From contig CAJTTO010000067.1 of NCBI GenBank assembly GCA_910579275.1, forward strand, positions 1-14,843: a stretch of DNA of 14,843 nt. Reading direction: 5' to 3'. Positions 1 to 5,406 of the stretch are shown here, piece after piece. This DNA comes from an uncultured Lachnospiraceae bacterium. GTDB taxonomy: Bacteria; Bacillota; Clostridia; Lachnospirales; Lachnospiraceae. A program made the position numbers and the translations under genes. Numbering within the stretch: position 1 is the stretch's first letter; each line of letters begins with the position of its first letter. The notes under the pieces were generated by a model. The model saw only the letters and a program-made list of their open reading frames with translations, made no database searches and was not told the origin of the DNA.

Positions 1-44
1 AGGAGAAGATTGAGGCACTTGGTGGAACAGCAGAGGTGATTTAA
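1..44 (+). CDS. rplO: 50S ribosomal protein L15, 3' end (partial)
   Basis: Only the last 13 codons and the stop are present. From position 3 the frame reads EKIEALGGTAEVI and then TAA at 42-44. This is the characteristic C-terminus of L15, and L15 is the normal gene upstream of secY in the spc operon. The TAA stop shares its last A with the secY ATG (TAATG), so the two genes are probably translationally coupled. The secY Shine-Dalgarno, GAGGTGA at about 33-39, lies inside the L15 coding sequence. The identification rests on a very short peptide plus gene order. Confidence 0.85.
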   Translation, partial: EKIEALGGTAEVI

Positions 45-1357
45 TGTTTTCTACGCTAAAGAACGCGTTTAAAATCAAGGAAATCAGAGTAAAATTATTG
101 TTCACTTTCTTGATGTTAGTGGTCATTCGTTTTGGTTCTCAGCTTCCTATTCCGGGTGTGAACAGAGATTATTTTTCATCATGGTTTGAAGCACAGACTG
201 GTGGTGCTTTCAGCTTTTTTGATGCATTTACAGGCGGTTCTTTTTCAAGAATGTCTGTATTTGCATTAAGTATCACACCTTATATTACGTCTTCCATCAT
301 TATGCAGCTTCTTACAATTGCAATTCCCAAGCTCGAGGAAATGCAGAAGGATGGAGAAGATGGAAGAAAGAAAATAGCTTCTATTACACGTTATGTCACT
401 GTAGCGCTTGCTTTGATTGAAAGTGCGGCTATGGCGATTGGATTTGGAAATCAGGGATTACTTCAGAAGTATGGTCCTTTAGAAGTCATAACGGTAATTG
501 CGGTTCTTACAGCCGGCAGTGCGTTTCTTATGTGGATTGGAGAACGCATAACGGAGAAGGGTGTTGGCAACGGTATTTCAATAGTACTCATTATTAACAT
601 TATCTCTCGACTGCCGGATGATTTTGCTAAGCTGTACGAGCAGTTCTGTAAGGGGAAGTCCATTCCGCTTGCAGTTGTTGCGGCTGTTATCATCATTGCA
701 ATTATTTTGGCGATGACGGTATTCGTTGTTGTCTTAAACAGTGCAGTTCGTAAGATTCCTGTACAGTATGCAAAAAAGATTCAGGGAAACAAAATGGTTG
801 GAGGTCAGATGACATTTCTTCCATTAAAGGTTAATACAGCAGGTGTTATTCCGATTATCTTTGCATCTTCATTAATGCAGTTTCCAATTGTTATTTCCAC
901 ACTGGCTGGTTATAGCGGGAACGGTATATGGAGACAGATACTCAATGGTTTGAATCAGGACAGCTGGTGTAATCCGGATCAACTTGTCTATTCAATTGGT
1001 CTTGTTGTTTACATCGTTTTGACAGTATTGTTTGCGTATTTCTACACATCGTTAACTTTTAACCCGCTGGAGATTGCAAATAATATGAAAAAGCAGGGTG
1101 GATTTATTCCGGGTATCAGACCAGGTAAGCCTACCAGTGATTATCTGAACAAAGTACTCAATGCAATTATTTTTATCGGTGCGATAGGACTTGTCGTTGT
1201 GGCAGTTGTGCCATTTTTCTTCAATGGTGTATTTAAGGCGTCTGTTTCGTTTGGAGGAACAAGCTTAATCATTATTGTCAGCGTAGTGCTTGAAACGATA
1301 AAGCAGATTGAGTCCCAGATGCTGGTACGTAATTACAAAGGTTTTTTGAATGATTAA
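44..1357 (+). CDS. secY: Preprotein translocase subunit SecY
   Basis: SecY is the channel-forming subunit of the SecYEG translocase in the cytoplasmic membrane. It passes unfolded secretory proteins outward and inserts membrane proteins. The 437-residue product has the family length and about ten hydrophobic helices. The N-terminus shows the family pattern VIRFGSQLPIPGV (about 27-39), the gly/phe-rich plug region (about 53-70), SITPYITSSIIMQLL (about 76-90), GERITEKGVGNGISI (about 166-180), and the conserved C-terminal tail QMLVRNYKGFL. The ATG at 44 overlaps the rplO stop and has GAGGTGA upstream. Downstream, before adk, is a 138-nt gap holding a perfect 20-bp hairpin. Identification is firm. 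Confidence 0.98.
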   Translation: MFSTLKNAFKIKEIRVKLLFTFLMLVVIRFGSQLPIPGVNRDYFSSWFEAQTGGAFSFFDAFTGGSFSRMSVFALSITPYITSSIIMQLLTIAIPKLEEMQKDGEDGRKKIASITRYVTVALALIESAAMAIGFGNQGLLQKYGPLEVITVIAVLTAGSAFLMWIGERITEKGVGNGISIVLIINIISRLPDDFAKLYEQFCKGKSIPLAVVAAVIIIAIILAMTVFVVVLNSAVRKIPVQYAKKIQGNKMVGGQMTFLPLKVNTAGVIPIIFASSLMQFPIVISTLAGYSGNGIWRQILNGLNQDSWCNPDQLVYSIGLVVYIVLTVLFAYFYTSLTFNPLEIANNMKKQGGFIPGIRPGKPTSDYLNKVLNAIIFIGAIGLVVVAVVPFFFNGVFKASVSFGGTSLIIIVSVVLETIKQIESQMLVRNYKGFLND

Positions 1358-1364
1358 TCATGGA

Positions 1365-1408
1365 CAATCGGATAGAAGCAAAGCATCTGCTTTGCTTCTA
1401 TCCGATTG
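1365..1408 (+). other. Perfect 20-bp inverted repeat after secY
   Basis: The left arm 1365-1384 (CAATCGGATAGAAGCAAAGC) is exactly complementary to the right arm 1389-1408, with a 4-nt loop ATCT. It begins 8 nt after the secY stop. No run of T follows on either strand, so it is not a standard Rho-independent terminator. Plausible roles are protection of the secY mRNA 3' end, RNase III or other processing, or a pause or partial terminator that sets the ratio of secY to adk expression. The structure is seen directly; the role is inference. Confidence 0.8.
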
Positions 1409-1447
1409 GTAGTTTGAATTGAGTGTATTTTTGTCATCAGAAATAAA

Positions 1448-1474
1448 TTGAATTGAAACTATTATGTATATAAT
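1448..1474 (+). promoter_or_regulatory. Weak candidate promoter just upstream of adk
   Basis: TTGAAT (1448-1453) is followed after 15 bp by a perfect TATAAT (1469-1474) in A+T-rich DNA. Transcription would start at about 1481, almost at the adk ribosome binding site AAAGGAGG (1481-1488), leaving a very short leader. The -10 is good, but the spacing is short and AT-rich sequence often matches by chance. It would allow adk to be transcribed past the secY hairpin. Confidence 0.3.
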
Positions 1475-1495
1475 ATTTTTAAAGGAGGAACTAGG

Positions 1496-2137
1496 ATGAA
1501 GATTATTATGTTAGGGGCACCGGGCGCAGGAAAAGGTACACAGGCGAAAATGATTGCAGACAAGTTCGCAATTCCGCATATCTCCACAGGAGACATTTTC
1601 CGCGCAAACATTAAGAACGGCACAGAACTTGGCATGGAAGCAAAGAAATACATGGATCAGGGATTGCTGGTACCGGATGAACTTACAGTAAAGATCCTGC
1701 TTGACAGAGTGGCGCAGGACGACTGCAAGAATGGATATGTACTGGACGGATTTCCAAGAACAATTCCACAGGCAGAGGTTCTTGACAAGGCGCTTACAGA
1801 GCTTGGAGACAAGATTGATTATGCAATTAATGTCGATGTGCCGGACGAGAATATCATAAACAGAATGTCGGGAAGACGTGCCTGCGTGAATTGTGGTGCA
1901 ACATATCATGTTGTGCATATTCCGCCTAAGAATGAGGGAATATGTGATACCTGCAATTCGGAATTAATCTTAAGGGATGATGATAAGCCGGAAACAGTTA
2001 AGAACCGTCTTAACGTTTACCACGAGCAGACACAGCCGCTGATTGATTTCTATTCTGCAAAAGGTGTTTTAAAGTCAGTGGACGGAACGGTTGACATGAA
2101 AGATGTATTTGAGGCAATTGTAAATATTCTGTCTTAA
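1496..2137 (+). CDS. adk: Adenylate kinase (zinc-type LID)
   Basis: Adk catalyses ATP + AMP = 2 ADP in the cytoplasm and balances the adenylate pool. The 213-residue product has the P-loop GAPGAGKGT (7-15), the AMP-binding segment ISTGDIFR (29-36), DGFPRT (84-89), and an extended LID domain (about 126-163) in which Cys130, Cys133, Cys150 and Cys153 form two CxxC pairs. These are the structural zinc site of the long Gram-positive form. The start has an excellent Shine-Dalgarno, AAAGGAGG, 7 nt upstream. The gene sits between secY and map, its usual place in Firmicutes spc operons. Identification is firm. Confidence 0.98.
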   Translation: MKIIMLGAPGAGKGTQAKMIADKFAIPHISTGDIFRANIKNGTELGMEAKKYMDQGLLVPDELTVKILLDRVAQDDCKNGYVLDGFPRTIPQAEVLDKALTELGDKIDYAINVDVPDENIINRMSGRRACVNCGATYHVVHIPPKNEGICDTCNSELILRDDDKPETVKNRLNVYHEQTQPLIDFYSAKGVLKSVDGTVDMKDVFEAIVNILS

Positions 2138-2430
2138 TGCGGAATAGATACGCAGAAGAATATCGTTTTTTAAATGTTTTATGTTCTGCCTGCCTTATAA
2201 GATACCAAAGGATACTTTCTGAGAGTGCCGCTTCACGGATGCAGGAGGCATGGTGATGGCTGTGCCAGAGCTTGTGAGCAGCGCTGTCAGGAAAGTAGGC
2301 AGGCAGGATTACCTGAATAGGAACACAGTGGTATAGAAAATAAAATATGTGTAATGTTGCTGCAGTGCGCACTGGTGGAAAGGGAAAGTAACATGAAATC
2401 GGCTGCGTGTTGTAATTGGAGGAGTAAGAA
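2138..2430 (+). promoter_or_regulatory. Structured 293-nt adk-map intergenic region
   Basis: A gap this long is unusual here. A 10-bp perfect helix pairs 2186-2195 (CTGCCTGCCT) with 2297-2306 (AGGCAGGCAG). Directly inside on the 3' side, 2215-2222 (CTTTCTGA) pairs with 2287-2295 (TCAGGAAAG, one G bulged), leaving a 19-nt bulge on the 5' side. The closed domain contains small hairpins such as ATGC-AGGAG-GCAT (2239-2251) and TGGC-TGT-GCCA (about 2257-2267). ATACCA (2202-2207), in the bulge, could pair with TGGTAT (2329-2334) outside the domain as a pseudoknot. A possible 26-codon ORF lies in its 3' half (2256-2336). I recognise no named riboswitch. Confidence 0.5.
2256..2336 (+). CDS. Possible small ORF or leader peptide, 26 aa
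   Basis: An ATG at 2256 is preceded by a perfect AGGAGG (2243-2248) with an ideal 7-nt spacer, and it opens a 26-codon frame ending at TAG 2334-2336. The peptide begins MAVPELVSSAVRKVG and ends LNRNTVV; it is basic and polar with no clear membrane segment. An in-frame ATG at 2250 is too close to the SD. The SD itself sits in the loop of a small hairpin (2239-2251), and the coding part overlaps the 3' arm of the large helix, so translation and RNA folding would interfere. No family is recognised. It could be a leader peptide, a small protein, or chance. Confidence 0.3.
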   Translation: MAVPELVSSAVRKVGRQDYLNRNTVV

Positions 2431-3183
2431 ATGGCCGTTACAATAAAAACGCATCGCGAGATTGACTTGATGCGCGAATCATGTAAAATACTGGCTAAGG
2501 TACATGAGGAGTTAGGGCAGGCAATTAAACCTGGAATTTCAACACTTTATATTGACCAGCTTGGTGAGAAACTAATCAGGGATATGGGGTGTGTACCAAA
2601 TTTTTTACATTATAACGGTTATCCGGCATCAATCTGTGTGTCGGTAAATGATGAAGTTGTTCATGGGATACCAAGGGCGGACAGGATATTGCAGGAAGGC
2701 GATATAGTCAGTCTGGACTGCGGACTTATTTATAAAGGATATCATTCTGACGCTGCCAGAACGCATGGCGTAGGGCAGATAAGTCCGGAGGCGCAAAAGC
2801 TTATTGATGAGACAAAGAAATCATTTTATGAAGGAATAAAGTGGGCGAAAGCGGGGAACCACCTTCATGATATATCCAATTCCATAGATCGTTATATTTC
2901 GCAGTTCGGATATGGAATCGTTCATGATTTAGTAGGGCATGGAATCGGTACTTCGCTTCATGAGGATCCGGAAGTGCCAAATTTCAGACAGAAAAAGAGA
3001 GGGATAAAGCTTCGTGCCGGAATGACACTTGCAATAGAGCCCATGATTAATATGGGACATGGCGATGTGGAATGGCTGGACGATGACTGGACGGTTGTTA
3101 CAGAGGACGGTTCATTATCTGCACATTATGAGAATACAATTCTAATAACTGACGGTGAACCTGAAATTCTTACTCTTATATAG
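2431..3183 (+). CDS. map: Methionine aminopeptidase, type I
   Basis: MetAP removes the initiator methionine from nascent proteins with a small second residue, working at the ribosome exit after deformylation. The 250-residue product keeps all five metal ligands of the pita-bread fold: Asp96 (SLDCG), Asp107 (HSDAAR), His170 (GHGIG), Glu203 (IEPM) and Glu234 (HYENT), plus the substrate-contacting His79 (VVHGIP). There is no N-terminal zinc or SH3 extension, so this is the short bacterial form. The start at 2431 has TGGAGGAG at 2417-2424. The stop is followed after 12 nt by the KOW gene, which suggests a tight pair. Confidence 0.98.
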   Translation: MAVTIKTHREIDLMRESCKILAKVHEELGQAIKPGISTLYIDQLGEKLIRDMGCVPNFLHYNGYPASICVSVNDEVVHGIPRADRILQEGDIVSLDCGLIYKGYHSDAARTHGVGQISPEAQKLIDETKKSFYEGIKWAKAGNHLHDISNSIDRYISQFGYGIVHDLVGHGIGTSLHEDPEVPNFRQKKRGIKLRAGMTLAIEPMINMGHGDVEWLDDDWTVVTEDGSLSAHYENTILITDGEPEILTLI

Positions 3184-3195
3184 GAGAGGAAAAGA

Positions 3196-3450
3196 ATGAT
3201 TGGTTTTTTGGCATATTCATTAGCGGGACATGACAAGGGTAAAATATATCTTGTGATAGGCGAGACAGAAAATTATGTATATGTGGCAGACGGACAGATA
3301 CGGCCGCTTGACACACCAAAGAAAAAGAATAAGAAACATATACAGTTAATTAAAATAAATGACAGGTGCACAGATATCCCGTCTATGACAAATGAGAGAA
3401 TAAAATATATAATTAAGCAATATTGTAGAGACATTAAGGTTACTGTTTAG
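3196..3450 (+). CDS. KOW-domain RNA-binding protein (L14e-like, YbzG type)
   Basis: This 84-residue basic protein carries a KOW-like start, SLAGHDKGKIYLVIGE (about 8-23), the β-strand/Gly pattern shared with L14e/L27e and other ribosome-associated KOW proteins. A lysine-rich loop (PKKKNKKH, about 41-48) and a charged C-terminus follow. In many Firmicutes a small gene of this type lies between map and infA (ybzG in Bacillus), and the position here matches. It begins 12 nt after the map stop; its SD, GGAGAGG, overlaps that stop. It probably binds rRNA or ribosomes, but no specific function is established from the sequence. Confidence 0.8.
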   Translation: MIGFLAYSLAGHDKGKIYLVIGETENYVYVADGQIRPLDTPKKKNKKHIQLIKINDRCTDIPSMTNERIKYIIKQYCRDIKVTV

Positions 3451-3584
3451 ACAGGACTTGGTCTGCTAAGTCCGTGAGAAAGCATACAGGCAGCGGGCAA
3501 AAGTTTATATGCGGAGCAAAGTTCGCATTGATTTTATGCGTTATTGGAACAGAGCGAACAGTAACATATTAAGGAGGTAAAATA
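3451..3584 (+). promoter_or_regulatory. infA leader with mutually exclusive stems
   Basis: This 134-nt gap has one clear hairpin, GGACTT (3454-3459) with AAGTCC (3468-3473), and a set of overlapping alternatives. GCATA (3482-3486) can pair with TATGC (3508-3512); ATGCG (3509-3513) can pair with CGCAT (3524-3528); GTTCGC (3521-3526) can pair with GCGAAC (3554-3559). The middle pairing excludes the other two, so the RNA could in principle switch. The infA SD, AAGGAGGT (3571-3578), is outside these stems. The individual stems are only 5-6 bp, so significance is uncertain. Confidence 0.35.
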
Positions 3585-3803
3585 ATGTCAAAGTCCGATG
3601 TAATAGAAATTGAAGGAACAGTAGTGGAGAAGCTTCCAAATACAATGTTTCAGGTAGAACTTGAAAATGGCCACAGGGTACTTGCGCACATCAGTGGAAA
3701 GTTAAGACAGAACTTTATCCGTATTCTTCCGGGCGACAAAGTAACGTTAGAATTATCACCATATGATTTATCCAAGGGAAGAATTATATGGAGAGATAAA
3801 TAA
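3585..3803 (+). CDS. infA: Translation initiation factor IF-1
   Basis: IF-1 binds the A site of the 30S subunit during initiation and helps IF-2 and IF-3 select the initiator tRNA. The 72-residue product has the standard IF-1 length and an S1-like OB fold: IEIEGTVVEKLPNTMFQVEL near the N-terminus, then HISGKLRQNFIRILPGDKV and the basic end KGRIIWRDK. The start has a near-perfect SD, AAGGAGGT, 6 nt upstream. It lies between the KOW gene and rpmJ as in other Firmicutes. Identification is firm. Confidence 0.98.
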   Translation: MSKSDVIEIEGTVVEKLPNTMFQVELENGHRVLAHISGKLRQNFIRILPGDKVTLELSPYDLSKGRIIWRDK

Positions 3804-3829
3804 ATTAGAGATAAATTTTGTTGTAGGGC

Positions 3830-3858
3830 TTGCATTTATTATATTTGCATGCTATAAT
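3830..3858 (+). promoter_or_regulatory. Promoter upstream of rpmJ
   Basis: TTGCAT (3830-3835) and a perfect TATAAT (3853-3858) are separated by 17 bp, and the -10 is extended by TGC (3850-3852). The predicted start is at about 3865, giving a leader of about 25 nt before rpmJ. This is one of the two best sigma-A promoters in the window and would drive rpmJ-rpsM-rpsK-rpsD-rpoA-rplQ independently of the spc promoter. No terminator is seen before it, so read-through from infA is also expected. Confidence 0.75.
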
Positions 3859-3890
3859 GTAAAACGGTCTTTTTGAAAGGAGGGTTTAAC

Positions 3891-4004
3891 ATGAAGGTTA
3901 GATCATCAGTAAAACCTATTTGCGAAAAGTGCAAAGTTATCAAGAGAAAAGGAAGAATCAGAATTATCTGTGAGAATCCGAAACACAAGCAGAGACAGGG
4001 TTAA
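3891..4004 (+). CDS. rpmJ: 50S ribosomal protein L36 (zinc-binding form)
   Basis: L36 is the smallest 50S protein; it binds 23S rRNA near the L7/L12 stalk base and helps stabilise the subunit. The ATG at 3891 follows GAAAGGAGGG with a short spacer and opens 37 codons ending at TAA 4002-4004. The peptide starts MKVRSSVKPICEKCK and keeps the zinc ribbon ligands Cys11, Cys14, Cys27 and His32, the C+ form. It is the expected gene between infA and rpsM. A strong promoter lies directly upstream. Confidence 0.97.
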   Translation: MKVRSSVKPICEKCKVIKRKGRIRIICENPKHKQRQG

Positions 4005-4318
4005 TAAATCCCACAATCTGTATGTAATGTGCGGCTGAGGCATACGCCCGAACCGTCAAAGGGTGTATGCTATAAATATATGACAGACAGTTGGTTTGTT
4101 GTGTGTTTACTTCTTGATACCGAGAAAAAGTTTCGCGTGAAAAAACTTTGACAGATGTCAAAGCGGCAGAAAAAACAAGACAAATCTGCCACCGATTAGT
4201 ATCGGACAAACCGGATAGATATCCGGTCGGGTAAAAATACCCCAATCAATTAGTTTACTATTAATACGTGATAAGACAGTGTATCGTTTTATCACAAAAC
4301 AAAATGGAGGAATTTAAC
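4005..4318 (+). promoter_or_regulatory. Tandem stem-loop array upstream of rpsM
   Basis: This 314-nt gap holds eight stem-loops. (1) 4040-4049 with 4061-4070, 10 bp with one G·U. (2) 4127-4133 with 4143-4149, 7 bp. (3) 4146-4152 with 4157-4163, 7 bp, which excludes stem 2. (4) 4165-4170 with 4185-4190. (5) CCGAT 4192-4196 with 4201-4205, loop TAGT. (6) 4210-4216 with 4221-4227, 7 bp, loop AGAT. (7) GGGTA 4229-4233 with 4238-4242. (8) 4268-4277 with 4286-4295, 10 bp with one G·U, ending 10 nt before the rpsM SD. Stems 4-7 follow each other with gaps of 1-4 nt. No U-tract follows any of them. Autogenous control of the alpha operon by a ribosomal protein is the natural hypothesis, by analogy with S4 control of rpsM in E. 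coli. Confidence 0.65.
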
Positions 4319-4687
4319 ATGGCTCGTATTGCTGGTGTTGACTTACCAAGAGAAAAACGTGTAGAAATCGGATTGACTTACATCTACGGTATTGGCAGAG
4401 TAAGTTCAAACAAAATCCTTGAGAAGGCAGGAGTAAATCCTGATGTCCGTGTCAGGGATTTGACAGATGATGACGTTAAGAAGATTAGCGCTGTCATTGA
4501 TGAGGATTACATGGTTGAGGGTGACCTTAGACGTGAAATCGCTTTAAATATTAAGAGACTGCAGGAGATTGGATGCTATCGTGGTATCCGTCACAGAAAG
4601 GGACTTCCAGTTCGTGGTCAGAAGACAAAGACCAACGCAAGAACAAGAAAGGGACCTAAGCGGACAGTAGCAAACAAGAAGAAATAG
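4319..4687 (+). CDS. rpsM: 30S ribosomal protein S13
   Basis: S13 sits in the head of the 30S subunit, contacts L5 (bridge B1b), and its C-terminal tail approaches the P-site tRNA. The start at 4319 gives 122 residues beginning MARIAGVDLPREKRVEIGLTY, with GGAGG 8 nt upstream (4306-4310). An upstream in-frame ATG would add 17 residues not found in the family. The helix-two-turn-helix region includes YIYGIGRVSSNKIL (about 22-35), then RGIRHRKGLPVRGQKTKTNA and the lysine-rich tail. It is the first gene of the rpsM-rpsK-rpsD-rpoA-rplQ block and follows a long structured leader. Confidence 0.98.
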   Translation: MARIAGVDLPREKRVEIGLTYIYGIGRVSSNKILEKAGVNPDVRVRDLTDDDVKKISAVIDEDYMVEGDLRREIALNIKRLQEIGCYRGIRHRKGLPVRGQKTKTNARTRKGPKRTVANKKK

Positions 4688-4688
4688 T

Positions 4689-4704
4689 TTCAGCCTGAGC
4701 TGAA
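4689..4704 (+). other. Small hairpin after rpsM
   Basis: TTCAGC (4689-4694) pairs with GCTGAA (4699-4704) around a CTGA tetraloop, starting 1 nt after the rpsM stop. There is no T-tract. The rest of the 96-nt gap to rpsK has no clear element. The rpsK ribosome binding site is poor (AGTAGG at about 4768-4773), so rpsK may depend on coupling or on the local RNA context. Confidence 0.4.
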
Positions 4705-4783
4705 TGGGTTGCAGATGTGATATCCATAATTTCATATTTGCGTGGTGAACAATAGTTTGAATGAGAAAGTAGGTTAGTTTAAA

Positions 4784-5179
4784 ATGGCTAAAAAAGTTGC
4801 AAAAAAAGTAACAAAAAAGCGTGTAAAGAAAAACGTTGAACGCGGACAGGCACATATCCAGTCATCATTTAACAACACAATTGTTACATTGACAGACAAT
4901 GAGGGTAATGCTCTTTCATGGGCAAGTGCAGGTGGTCTGGGATTTAGAGGTTCAAAGAAATCTACTCCATATGCTGCTCAGATGGCAGCTGAAACAGCTA
5001 CGAAAGCGGCTTTAGTACATGGCTTGAAATCTGTAGATGTTATGGTTAAAGGTCCTGGTTCAGGCAGAGAGGCTGCTATTCGTGCACTTCAGGCATGCGG
5101 TCTTGAAGTGACGAGCATTAAAGACGTGACTCCTGTTCCACATAACGGATGCCGCCCGCCAAAGCGTCGTAGAGTCTAG
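4784..5179 (+). CDS. rpsK: 30S ribosomal protein S11
   Basis: S11 is a platform protein of the 30S subunit next to the mRNA exit and the anti-Shine-Dalgarno end of 16S rRNA. The 131-residue product has a lysine-rich N-terminal extension (AKKVAKKVTKKRVKKNVE), then the family core HIQSSFNNTIVTLTD, SWASAGGLGFRGSKKSTPYAAQ and the C-terminal DVTPVPHNGCRPPKRRRV. The start has an unusually weak SD (AGTAGG, about 11 nt upstream) compared with its neighbours. Gene order between rpsM and rpsD is standard. Confidence 0.98.
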   Translation: MAKKVAKKVTKKRVKKNVERGQAHIQSSFNNTIVTLTDNEGNALSWASAGGLGFRGSKKSTPYAAQMAAETATKAALVHGLKSVDVMVKGPGSGREAAIRALQACGLEVTSIKDVTPVPHNGCRPPKRRRV

Positions 5180-5406
5180 TGTTGATACACTGGTGTATAT
5201 TATATTCATGACAGATGAAATCTGTCGTGAGTATCGCGCCAGCCGCAGCTACGAAGTGGCATATTTCCTTATGCGGCTGTATGCATGATATTATACTGAG
5301 GCGTCAGTCTTTTCGACCGCCGGTATAAAAGTATTAGATTGAAAAGTGGCACGTATGCACTAAAACCAAACTGTTTTGTGTGCATAAATTTAGGAGGATA
5401 AAAAAT
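5180..5406 (+). promoter_or_regulatory. Nested multi-helix leader upstream of rpsD
   Basis: The 227-nt gap contains at least five substantial stems. CATGACAGAT (5207-5216) pairs with 5220-5229 (10 bp, loop GAA). CAGCCGCA (5240-5247) pairs with TGCGGCTG (5272-5279), enclosing GCTAC-GAA-GTGGC (5248-5260) and an 11-nt bulge. ACTGA (5295-5299) pairs with TCAGT (5304-5308). CTTTT (5309-5313) with AAAAG (5327-5331) surrounds ACC-GGT. TATGCAC (5354-5360) pairs with GTGCATA (5380-5386) and is extended by AAAAC:GTTTT inside, ending 5 nt before the rpsD SD (5392-5397). An outer helix, 5195-5205 with 5288-5296, could close the first two stems. S4 represses its own gene in Bacillus and the alpha operon in E. 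coli, so this is a candidate S4 target. Confidence 0.6.

Noticed and set aside
1360..1422. 20-codon ATG frame running through the post-secY hairpin
   Set aside because: There is no Shine-Dalgarno, and the sequence is dictated by the inverted repeat.
2010..2372. Long antisense frames opposite adk, the J-domain gene, ecfA1/A2 and truA
   Set aside because: They are shadows of strong + strand genes with no ribosome binding sites and no family features.
4068..4076. Extended -10-like TGCTATAAA upstream of rpsM
   Set aside because: No -35 match at 16-18 bp, and the TGC is the end of a 10-bp hairpin arm.
5182..5206. TTGATA and TATATT as a promoter before rpsD
   Set aside because: The spacing is only 13 bp, too short for sigma-A.
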